A stretch of DNA of 33,930 nucleotides, taken from positions 1 through 33,930 of the forward strand of contig JACZRV010000031.1 of assembly GCA_022574555.1 (NCBI GenBank), read 5' to 3'. Below are positions 25,001-31,827 of the stretch, in pieces (position 1 is the first letter of the stretch; each line of letters starts with the position of its first letter). The notes under the pieces are model-generated. The model was not told the origin of the DNA and searched no databases. It was given only the letters and a program-made list of their open reading frames with translations. The translations under genes and the position numbers were made by a program. Source of the stretch: SAR324 cluster bacterium (GTDB taxonomy: Bacteria; SAR324; JACQKK01).

Positions 25001-25102
25001 ATGGGCGACGCCCCGGTTTGCGATGCCTGCGGTCACCTCACCGTGCGCAACGGCTCCTGTTACCGCTGCCTGAGTTGCGGCAACTCCATGGGGTGTTCTT
25101 AA
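22004..25102 (+). CDS. nrdJ: NrdJ, adenosylcobalamin-dependent (class II) ribonucleotide reductase
   Basis: It reduces ribonucleotides to deoxyribonucleotides using coenzyme B12 as the radical source, with or without oxygen. The 1032-residue protein has the family landmarks: NPQCSACF (Cys186/Cys189, one of the redox pair), NPCSE (393-397, holding the thiyl-radical Cys395), [10 protein letters not shown] with Cys406, and [20 protein letters not shown] in the barrel. The C-terminus carries CDACG and CYRCLSCG (about residues 1007-1027), which serve as a zinc-ribbon and redox-shuttle tail. Start ATG 22004 has only a weak GGGGTG upstream. No class I nrdAB is seen here, so nrdJ may be the main reductase, but that needs the whole genome. 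Confidence 0.96.
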   Translation: [1032 protein letters not shown]

Positions 25103-25105
25103 TAG

Positions 25106-25200
25106 AGCGCATTTGCGGGCGCGCCAATCACCGGATGCGCTGCCGAAAAGGCCTTGATTGACGGCAAGATCCGGATCGGCCCATCATGGGCTCAAGGCCT
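25106..25200. other. Structured intergenic element of two successive hairpins
   Basis: Hairpin A has arms AGCGCAT (25106-25112) and ATGCGCT (25135-25141). Hairpin B has nine-base arms AGGCCTTGA (25149-25157) and TCAAGGCCT (25192-25200), and encloses a palindrome GATCCGGATC (25167-25176) and a small stem GCCCA-TCA-TGGGC (25179-25191). The element starts four bases after the nrdJ stop and ends 57 bases before the DsbD-like start. No strong T-run follows, so it is not a plain intrinsic terminator. It could be a terminator, an RNA-processing site or a leader structure for the next gene. Confidence 0.55.
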
Positions 25201-25257
25201 CGTTCGTCCGATTTATGGATTTTTGCGATTAAAAGAGTCTTATAACGCGAGGAGACT

Positions 25258-25833
25258 GTGCACTCGCCCAGCGCTGTTCGACAACTGGCCGCAGCTTTGG
25301 TGGTTATCGGCCTTGCGCCGGTGATGTCTCACGCTCAGATACGGTTCCTCAGTAAGGATCCCGGCACCGAGGTGCGCCTGGAGGTGGCAGCCAGCTTCGG
25401 GCCCAATCCCCTGAGATTCGGGGAATACGGGCAGCTGGTTGTGGAGGTATTTGTCGCCGATCCCTGGTACATCTATTCCCTGGATTCGGACGGGGAAAGC
25501 GGCCCCCCCACATCCATCGTCTTGGATAAAGGCATTCCTTTTGCCCTGGGCGTCAGCTTCGAGAGTAAGCCGATCCTGGAACTGGACGTTTTAACCGGAG
25601 CGGCCTATCGGGTTCACAAAGGGCAAGTCCGATTTTGGGCAGTTGTGCGCTTAAACCACCCGGTTGATGCCGGTAAGCACCTGCTCTCCGGTACTCTGGC
25701 CTACTCCGCATGCAACGGAATCGTCTGCCTTCCCGAAAGATACCTGCCCTTTCGCCTACAAATCGAAATCGCCGGCGGCGCCATACGTCCGGAATTTTCC
25801 GCTCCCGCCTCAATTCCGGTGGCGGAAAATTAA
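25258..25833 (+). CDS. Secreted stand-alone DsbD N-terminal domain protein
   Basis: The start is GTG 25258, supported by AGGAG four to eight bases upstream. A signal peptide (to about residue 26, SHAQ) exports it. The mature part fits the periplasmic alpha domain of DsbD: PWYIYSLDSDGESGPPTSIV (the HIYS...GPPT block), then VRFWAVVRLN and AYSACNGIVCLPE with Cys152 and Cys157, the pair that passes electrons in DsbD. The spacing is CX4C rather than the CX5C of E. coli DsbD. The membrane and thioredoxin domains of full DsbD are absent and no ccdA or dsbD is adjacent. It may carry reducing power to periplasmic partners, but that is inference. Confidence 0.85.
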   Translation: MHSPSAVRQLAAALVVIGLAPVMSHAQIRFLSKDPGTEVRLEVAASFGPNPLRFGEYGQLVVEVFVADPWYIYSLDSDGESGPPTSIVLDKGIPFALGVSFESKPILELDVLTGAAYRVHKGQVRFWAVVRLNHPVDAGKHLLSGTLAYSACNGIVCLPERYLPFRLQIEIAGGAIRPEFSAPASIPVAEN

Positions 25834-25842
25834 GGTACGTCG

Positions 25843-26037
25843 TTATCTGGTAGATGACTCCACAACGGTCGCTATGCCGGAGATCGATTCGTACATACTC
25901 CAACGGGCACCGATAAGGACGTTGCGCGGGGTCACCTGGTCCGGTAGGCGGGTGATCAACCCGCCCAGTTTCCGAAATTTTTTCAATGCCTTATGGATTT
26001 CTTCGTGGGTAACCTGTTTTTGATTTTTCGCCTTCAC
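25843..26037 (-). CDS. 64-residue protein under a heat-shock operator
   Basis: The GTG at 26037 is placed eight bases after GGAGAGG, so this start is preferred to the open-frame start at 26118, which lies inside the promoter. The product starts (M)KAKNQKQVTHEEIHKALKKF and continues with GGLITRLPDQVTPRNVLIGA, then WSMYESISG. It looks folded: an amphipathic helix, a GGLI turn, and a basic, Pro-containing segment. No signal or Cys is present. I do not recognise a named family. Its promoter overlaps a near-perfect CIRCE element, so expression should rise on heat or protein-folding stress through HrcA. It is convergent with the DsbD-like gene, with nine bases between the stops. Confidence 0.68.
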   Translation of the reverse strand: MKAKNQKQVTHEEIHKALKKFRKLGGLITRLPDQVTPRNVLIGARWSMYESISGIATVVESSTR

Positions 26038-26084
26038 CAAGGATTCCTCTCCAAATTCGAAAATTATTACCGCTTTCAAAGATG

Positions 26085-26111
26085 TTAGCACTCTATATCT
26101 ACGGGTGCTAA
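26085..26111. promoter_or_regulatory. CIRCE element (HrcA operator)
   Basis: TTAGCACTC, nine bases, GGGTGCTAA. The consensus is TTAGCACTC-N9-GAGTGCTAA, so only one arm base differs and the spacer length is exact. HrcA binds this element and represses heat-shock genes, usually groESL or hrcA-grpE-dnaK. Here it covers the promoter of the 64-residue gene on the minus strand, with no chaperone gene in reach. Confidence 0.85.
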
Positions 26112-26118
26112 AAGTCAA
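26090..26118 (-). promoter_or_regulatory. Promoter of the 64-residue gene, overlapping CIRCE
   Basis: TTGACT (26118-26113), 17 bases, TAGAGT (26095-26090). The -10 lies in the operator, and transcription would begin near 26083, giving a leader of about 46 bases. HrcA bound to CIRCE would block this promoter directly. Confidence 0.6.
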
Positions 26119-26375
26119 CCCTATTATGAAATATAAAAAATATGTAATTTATATTCCATTTGTGGGTGATGGTGCTTGGCAATTTGTATTTTCGTTGCGT
26201 AGCGGCGTAATTCAAAGGAAATGATACTTGCGGCGGGGGTGGGGAAATATACCGGAGTGCGATACGAGTTGGACTTGGAGGGAGCGCTTGGCGCGTCGGG
26301 GTCACCCCTGGCGAATTCGAGCCGCCAATGGCGCATGCGGTGTATTTGTTGCCATTCGGTGCGGCTGCCGGGCGG

Positions 26376-27491
26376 TCAACCGTAAAGAACGCCTTGCTTT
26401 TGGAAATGCTTCAGGGTGCTGCTATCCCTCAGGTCGCCGGGCTTGAGGATGATGGCGTCGGTGGTGAACCGTCCCGAATCTGACATCAGTGCACCTCCGA
26501 CGGCCAGCCGGTAAGGCGGGATGACGGGTATCTGGTACACGGTGTCGCCGACCCGGATTTCCTTGGGGGGGACGATTTCGTCCTTCTCCTCGTCATAGAT
26601 CTTCTTCCCGGATGCCATCACCACGCCGCTTGCGATCACGGCACCCTCACCGACGATGCCCGAAACTTCGCACATGGCGCCTATCTTGGCCGAATCCTCG
26701 ACAATGGAAGGAAGGCGTCCCGCGGGTTCCAGGATACCCTCGATACCCGAGCCCGCTCCGAATTTGACGCCCTTGCCGATCTGAGCGCATGAGGCGATCC
26801 TCGCGCCACCGTCGACCATCACGCCTTCGCCCGCGATATAGGCGCCAATATTGATAAAAGCCTGGTTCATGACCACCGTGCCGGCGCCGATGTAACACCC
26901 GGTTCGCACTCGGCAGCCAGGAGCGTAGCGAACCCCCTCCGCCTCGAACATCTCGTCATCGTGATGGGCCGTCTTCAACGGAATCTTGTCCCAGTAGCCG
27001 TCTTCGATCCGAGTGTTGGGTTGTACCTTGAAATAATTGAGGATCCCGTCGATCACATAGGGTTGAGGCTCCCAAGAATCTCCCACCTTTTCGGCGGCCC
27101 GGATGTCTCCCGCGTTGAGCAGATCCACGAAGGCTTCGGTATCGCTGCGGTCTCCTTCACGAGAGGCGATTCTGTCCAGCAGCCCCGCGACCGGCGAGGC
27201 GATGGCCCTAAGCTGGAAGGTTTCTCCGTCCGCCGCCCGGGCCAAAAGCCGCGAAATCGTGTGTTCGGCAGCCAGACCCAAGGGCAGCAACGCTTTTCGG
27301 CCCTCGGCCGCTTCCTTGGGACCAACCTGTCCGTCGCGGTCCTGGATGCCGTGAAACACCCGCAACGAATCGTGATTGGCCGGCAGATTGGGCAGGACGG
27401 CGGTCAGCACGCCTTTGGCGTCCCGAACCCGCACCAGCACAAGATGCTCCGTAGAGGCAAACCGTTCCAGAATTTTTTTCGACTCGCTCAA
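26376..27491 (-). CDS. dapD: DapD, tetrahydrodipicolinate N-succinyltransferase
   Basis: It transfers a succinyl group from succinyl-CoA to tetrahydrodipicolinate in the succinylase branch of the lysine/diaminopimelate pathway. The central part is a left-handed beta-helix of hexapeptide repeats (GCRVRTGCYIGAGTVVMN, then GAYIAGEGVMVDGGARIASC and IGKGVKFGAGSGIEG), followed by KIGAMCEVSGIVGEGAVI and SGVVMASGKKIYD. It is 371 residues, longer than the 274-residue E. coli enzyme and closer to the Pseudomonas-type long form. The frame starts at TTG 27491; no ATG exists in the first part of the domain, so TTG is likely real. dapA lies 7 kb downstream on the same strand, and dapE is not in the window. 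Confidence 0.93.
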   Translation of the reverse strand: MSESKKILERFASTEHLVLVRVRDAKGVLTAVLPNLPANHDSLRVFHGIQDRDGQVGPKEAAEGRKALLPLGLAAEHTISRLLARAADGETFQLRAIASPVAGLLDRIASREGDRSDTEAFVDLLNAGDIRAAEKVGDSWEPQPYVIDGILNYFKVQPNTRIEDGYWDKIPLKTAHHDDEMFEAEGVRYAPGCRVRTGCYIGAGTVVMNQAFINIGAYIAGEGVMVDGGARIASCAQIGKGVKFGAGSGIEGILEPAGRLPSIVEDSAKIGAMCEVSGIVGEGAVIASGVVMASGKKIYDEEKDEIVPPKEIRVGDTVYQIPVIPPYRLAVGGALMSDSGRFTTDAIILKPGDLRDSSTLKHFQKQGVLYG

Positions 27492-27643
27492 TGGTCTCTA
27501 GGGTTCGAACGGGTGATATGAAATGCCTCGTCGCCATGGGCGGCAGCCGGTAAACGATCCTGGGCGTGGATCGGGTTTGCCGGCAGATTCCAGGTCTCTG
27601 TCACCTATGGCGTGCGTCGGCGGCAACAGGATGGTTCAAGCGG

Positions 27644-28729
27644 TCATCCGCCGTCCCAATCCTTGACGAGTTCCCACGCAACGTCAAGCAGGCCCAGGGC
27701 CCGCTTGTTGTAATCGGCGAACCGCGTGTCCTGAGTCTGGCCACGGTGCAAGCGGATGAAAATCTGTTGAATCACCACGACAGACTTCCACATGGCGAAG
27801 ATCTCGTAGAAAAGGATCGTCCCCAGGTCGAGCCCGCTCTTCTCGGCGTAGCGCTTGGTCACCTCCTCGCGGGTGTAAAATCCGGGCTGGGCGGTGGGCA
27901 TGGGCGATAGGGAGATACGCATCTGGCTATCCGAAGGCTGCACCCAGTAGCTGAGCAGGGTGCCCAGATCGATAAACGGGTCGCCCAACGTGCACATGTC
28001 CCAATCGAAAACGGCGACGCACTTGGACGGATCCTCCGCGTCGACCATCATGTTGTCCAGCTTGTAGTCGTTGTGCACCAGACTTTCCCGTTGGGGGGGC
28101 GGAATGCGTTCCAGAAGCCAGTCGTACATGCGGTAAAAATCCGGAACGTCCTCGTTTTTGGCCCCTTCCCAACGTGAGTGCCAGCCCTTGATCTGGCGTT
28201 CGACGTAGCCTTGCGGCCGCCCCAATTCCTCCAATCCGATAGATTTGGGGTCCACGCCGTGCAGTTCGGCCAGACCGTCCACGATCATTTCGCTCATGCG
28301 GCGGAATAGTTCAGGTTGGCCTTTGAACCGCTCAGGCATCGATTCGCGGATGACGATCCCCCGCCGTCGTTCCATCACGAAAAATGGCGCGCCGACTATC
28401 TCCGGATCGGAGCAGAATAGGTACGCCCGGGGCGCCAACGGATAGGCCTTGTGCAACCGAAGCAGCACCCGGGATTCCCGTTCCATATCGTGGGATTTGG
28501 GCGCGACCGGCCCCAGGGGTGGGCGTCTGAGCACATACTCCCGATTCGGGTACTGCAATAGATACGTTAGATTGGCCCGTCCCCCATTAAATTGGAGGAT
28601 TTTCGGCGTGCCGGCCGAGTCGGGGATTTTGCCCCTGAGATAGGACCCGACGACTTCCGGATCGATGCGCTCGTCGGGCCGCATGGGGATCAGCTCGAGA
28701 AAAAAACGGTTGTCCGGGATTTCCGTCAT
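27644..28729 (-). CDS. APH-like phosphotransferase family protein
   Basis: A protein-kinase-like fold of the aminoglycoside phosphotransferase/choline kinase group. It has the glycine-rich N-lobe (FNGGRANLTYLLQ), a Lys/Arg-rich strand (EYVLRRPP), the catalytic loop VHNDYKLDN (His219, Asp221, Asn226) and the metal motif FDWDMCTLGDPFID (Asp242, Asp244). This sub-group, with GGRANLTY and PPLGPVAPKSHDM, is the one often found near acyl-CoA dehydrogenases and annotated as phosphotransferase family protein; the substrate is not established and antibiotic resistance is not implied. No acyl-CoA gene is adjacent here. ATG 28729 and ATG 28684 are both possible starts, neither with a clear ribosome binding site. 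Confidence 0.88.
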   Translation of the reverse strand: MTEIPDNRFFLELIPMRPDERIDPEVVGSYLRGKIPDSAGTPKILQFNGGRANLTYLLQYPNREYVLRRPPLGPVAPKSHDMERESRVLLRLHKAYPLAPRAYLFCSDPEIVGAPFFVMERRRGIVIRESMPERFKGQPELFRRMSEMIVDGLAELHGVDPKSIGLEELGRPQGYVERQIKGWHSRWEGAKNEDVPDFYRMYDWLLERIPPPQRESLVHNDYKLDNMMVDAEDPSKCVAVFDWDMCTLGDPFIDLGTLLSYWVQPSDSQMRISLSPMPTAQPGFYTREEVTKRYAEKSGLDLGTILFYEIFAMWKSVVVIQQIFIRLHRGQTQDTRFADYNKRALGLLDVAWELVKDWDGG

Positions 28730-28984
28730 AAATTCATCCAGGGTTCGCTGCCGCCGTGCGGGCGGCCGGAACCACTATTCATAGATCGATTCGCATCGTT
28801 GGACAAGACGGTTTCCGCAAACATCAGGGGCGAACGCAACGTCCCAATTGATTCCATACGTCCGCGTGTAGGGGACAAGGACGAACAGGATGGTGCGGGA
28901 GCGTCGGAACTTGCCCTGCAAGCGGGCGAAAGTGGTCGCGCCCAGCCTTGGCGCCCGTGAGGTTACCGCACAGAGAAGAGTGAC

Positions 28985-29596
28985 TTACAGCCAGGGCCGG
29001 GTCTTTCTGCGATTTTCCTCGAAGGCGGTGATTTCGGCTTCGTGGCTCAGGGTTACGCTGATGTCGTCCAGGCCCTCCAGCATACGGCGCTTGCTTTCCG
29101 GGTCAATGTCGAAATCGAACGAGAGCCCTCCCTGGGATCGAACGTTTTGCGCCGGCAGGTCGACAGTGAGTTCATAACCGGGGGTGGCCTCGATTTCCGC
29201 GATCAGTCGATCCACCGCGGAACTTGGCAAAATGGCGGGCAGCAGGCTATTTTTCTGGGAGTTGCTGTAAAAAATATCCGCGAAACTGGGGGCGATGACA
29301 CAACGGATGCCGTAGTCGGTGAGGGCCCAGGCCGCGTGCTCGCGGCTGGAGCCGCATCCGAAGTTCTCCTTCGCGACCAGAATGGCGGCTCCCCGATATC
29401 GGGGTTGATTCAGGACGAAGTCCGGATCGGGCTTGGATGGGTCGCCATCGAAATAGCGCCAGTCATTGAAAAGGTTCTTGCCGAAGCCCGTGCGGGCGAT
29501 ACTTTTCAAAAAAACTTTGGGGATGATCGCGTCGGTGTCGATATCCGGCCGGTTGAAGGGGACGGCGATACCCTTGTGCGTTGTGAACGGTTCCAT
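28985..29596 (-). CDS. leuD: LeuD, 3-isopropylmalate dehydratase small subunit
   Basis: With LeuC it isomerises 2-isopropylmalate to 3-isopropylmalate in leucine synthesis. The swivel domain shows FNRPDIDTDAIIPKVFLKSI near the start, then NFGCGSSREHAAWALTDYGI and CVIAPSFADIFYSNSQKNSL, all standard. The 203-residue length matches the E. coli type (201). It follows leuC by 49 bases on the same strand, so the two form an operon. The usual next gene, leuB, is not here; the APH-like gene follows after 255 bases of apparently non-coding sequence. Confidence 0.96.
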   Translation of the reverse strand: MEPFTTHKGIAVPFNRPDIDTDAIIPKVFLKSIARTGFGKNLFNDWRYFDGDPSKPDPDFVLNQPRYRGAAILVAKENFGCGSSREHAAWALTDYGIRCVIAPSFADIFYSNSQKNSLLPAILPSSAVDRLIAEIEATPGYELTVDLPAQNVRSQGGLSFDFDIDPESKRRMLEGLDDISVTLSHEAEITAFEENRRKTRPWL

Positions 29597-29645
29597 GGGC
29601 GATCCAGGATCATGTTTCTGTATGTGTCCGTAGGGCCGGCCTTAT

Positions 29646-31055
29646 CTACAATTCCGCGGTTTCCTCATCGCGGATGTCGACAAAGTGGCCGGCAATGGCG
29701 GCCGCGGCGGCCATGGCCGGACTGACCAGATGGGTGCGGCCGCCCCGGCCCTGGCGTCCTTCGAAGTTGCGGTTGCTGGTGGAGGCACACCGCTCCCCCG
29801 GTGCCAATACGTCAGGGTTCATTCCCAGGCACATGGAGCAGCCGGGTTCCCGCCATTCAAAACCCGCGTCCCGGAACACCACATCCAGCCCTTCGGACTC
29901 GGCCTGGACCTTGATCAATCCGCTGCCGGGCACGACGAGGGCCGTGACCTGGGGCGCCACCTGGCGCCCCTTGACGTAACGGGCGGCGTCGCGCAGATCC
30001 TCGATACGGCTGTTGGTGCAGGAGCCGATGAAGACCTTGTCGACGGAAATACTGGTCATGCGGGTGTTGGCTTCGAGCCCCATGTATTTGAGCGCACTTT
30101 CCATGGCCGCCCGCTTGACCGGATCGGCTTCCGCGGCGGGGTCGGGCACGCGACTCGTGACTTCGGTCACCATCCCCGGATTCGTGCCCCAGGTCACCTG
30201 AGGCACCACATCGGTGGCATTCAGGATCACCGTTTTGTCATAGACCGCGTCGGCATCGGATGGCAGAGAACGCCAAAACGTTTCCGCGGCGTCCCAGCCG
30301 GCATCCTTGGGCGCCATGGGCCGGCCGCGCAGGTAGGCGAAGGTTTTTTCGTCCGGCGCCACCAGGCCCGCCCGGGCGCCGGCCTCGATGGTCATGTTGC
30401 ACAGGGTCATGCGCCCGTCCATGGTGAAGTTGCGCACCACTTCCCCGGCGTACTCGATCACATACCCCGTGCCGCCACCCACACCGATCTCGCCGATCAA
30501 GGCCAAAATGATATCCTTGGCCGTGACACCGGAGGAAGCCCGCCCCTCCATGCGCACCAGCATGGATTTGGGCTTGGCCTGCAGCAGGGCCTGGGTGGCC
30601 AGGACGTGCTCCACTTCCGAAGAGCCGATGCCGAAGGCCAGCGCTCCGAAAGCGCCGTGGGTGGAGGTGTGTGAGTCGCCGCAGACGATCGTCATTCCCG
30701 GCTGAGTGGCGCCCTGTTCGGGTCCCACGATGTGAACGATCCCGTTGCGGGGGTCTCCGATCTTGAAAAGCGGCACACCGAATTCGGCGCAGTTCTTGAT
30801 CATCGTCTCCACTTGCAGCGCGGAAAGCGGGTCCTGGATGGGTTTGGTCTGCTCAACCGTGGGAATGTTGTGGTCGATCACGCCCATCGTGGCTTCGGGC
30901 CGGCGAACCGTCCGCCCCGCCATGCGCAGCCCCTCGAAGGCCTGGGGTGTGGTCACCTCGTGAACGAGGTGCCGATCGATATACAGAATGGTCTGCCCGC
31001 CGTCTTCCGCGGCGACGTGCTCGTCCCATATCTTTTCGAATATATTCTTGCCCAT
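29646..31055 (-). CDS. leuC: LeuC, 3-isopropylmalate dehydratase large subunit
   Basis: The catalytic large subunit holds a [4Fe-4S] cluster through Cys346 ([13 protein letters not shown]), Cys406 and Cys409 ([13 protein letters not shown]); these positions are one off the E. coli ones (347, 407, 410). [20 protein letters not shown] and [20 protein letters not shown] are typical of the heterodimeric E. coli-type enzyme rather than the homoaconitase-like group. It is first of the leuC-leuD operon. No clear ribosome binding site precedes ATG 31055. A 329-codon antisense frame across it is a shadow of its codon usage. Confidence 0.97.
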   Translation of the reverse strand: MGKNIFEKIWDEHVAAEDGGQTILYIDRHLVHEVTTPQAFEGLRMAGRTVRRPEATMGVIDHNIPTVEQTKPIQDPLSALQVETMIKNCAEFGVPLFKIGDPRNGIVHIVGPEQGATQPGMTIVCGDSHTSTHGAFGALAFGIGSSEVEHVLATQALLQAKPKSMLVRMEGRASSGVTAKDIILALIGEIGVGGGTGYVIEYAGEVVRNFTMDGRMTLCNMTIEAGARAGLVAPDEKTFAYLRGRPMAPKDAGWDAAETFWRSLPSDADAVYDKTVILNATDVVPQVTWGTNPGMVTEVTSRVPDPAAEADPVKRAAMESALKYMGLEANTRMTSISVDKVFIGSCTNSRIEDLRDAARYVKGRQVAPQVTALVVPGSGLIKVQAESEGLDVVFRDAGFEWREPGCSMCLGMNPDVLAPGERCASTSNRNFEGRQGRGGRTHLVSPAMAAAAAIAGHFVDIRDEETAEL

Positions 31056-31123
31056 GTTGTTTCGCTATGTGAGCCGGAGGAGCATCCGCCGAAGCCCTCC
31101 CGAGCGTTTTGTCGCGGATAAAT

Positions 31124-31330
31124 CTATTCTTCGCTTACGATTTGCCAAATCCACTGGACGGCGGGCACATCGCCTTTGTTGTAAATGGATACGGTCCACC
31201 CCTTCTGGTTAACCCAGCGGGCGCCCGGCGGATATTGGGTGGTGATCTCAAGTGTGTGGAGAAGGTGATCCGATTGCGGAATCCATGCGTGAAAGTGTTC
31301 GATGAAGGGATACCCATAGCCATTTGAGAA
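31124..31330 (-). pseudogene. Partial duplicate of the adjacent cupin-like gene (3' part)
   Basis: The last 42 codons (LEITTQYPPGARWVNQKGWT to the stop at 31124) match the last 42 of the upstream gene at 29 of 42 residues (my count), including the identical run YNKGDVPAVQW. Upstream of this the two differ: the frame here reads FIEHFHAWIPQSDHLL, with no signal peptide and no ribosome binding site. I infer a tandem duplication in which only the 3' part of the second copy survives. It might still be read if translation restarts after the first gene. The alternative is a true short paralogue. Confidence 0.6.
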
Positions 31331-31338
31331 AACCAAGC

Positions 31339-31737
31339 CTACTTTTTTTCGACAATCTGATAAACCCATTGGACCGCGGGCACATCGCCTTTATTGTAGA
31401 GAGAAATGGTCCATCCCTTGCGGTTAAACCATCGGGCTCCCACCGTATAGGTATTCGTGATTTCAAGATCGTGGACCACAATCGTATAACTTCCTTCCGT
31501 GAGGTGACAAAATTCTAAGTTGTCGAGTGGAACATCTTCCCAGGCTTTTCCAGGTTGCATGGTGACCTTCATCAGCAATACCTTTTCGATACCAGGCGAA
31601 TTGACCTCAACCTCGGATATCACCACGACACTAACTCCCTCCGGCACATCCTGCGATCGTCCCTGGATCGGGAGAAGCAGCAGAACGGCAAGGAAGGCCA
31701 GCGAGCATCCGCCGATAAGTGAACGATCGTGCATCAT
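31339..31737 (-). CDS. Secreted small cupin-like protein
   Basis: AGGAGG (in the sequence before ATG 31737, seven bases away) fixes the start; the longer frame to 31788 is not needed. The 132-residue product has a signal peptide (MMHDRSLIGGCSLAFLAVLL, cleavage likely after the LLPIQGRSQ region) and a beta-rich mature part of about 100 residues with the order of strands of a cupin: VLLMKVTMQPGKAWEDVP, then LTEGSYTIVVHD and GARWFNRKGWTISLYNKGDV. The metal-binding His set of classical cupins is not evident, so the cupin call is tentative. The ligand is unknown. A truncated copy of its 3' end follows directly. Confidence 0.75.
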   Translation of the reverse strand: MMHDRSLIGGCSLAFLAVLLLLPIQGRSQDVPEGVSVVVISEVEVNSPGIEKVLLMKVTMQPGKAWEDVPLDNLEFCHLTEGSYTIVVHDLEITNTYTVGARWFNRKGWTISLYNKGDVPAVQWVYQIVEKK

Positions 31738-31827
31738 CCTGCCACCTCCTAAATGGGTTTCTTCAAAATCTAACGAGAAACGGATCATCGTTCGCGAAAG
31801 GCGGTATTTGTATCATACTCCTCTCGT

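Noticed and set aside
29685..30674. Long open frame (329 codons) antisense to leuC
   Set aside because: It mirrors leuC codon usage, has no known motifs, and leuC on the other strand has all three cluster cysteines.
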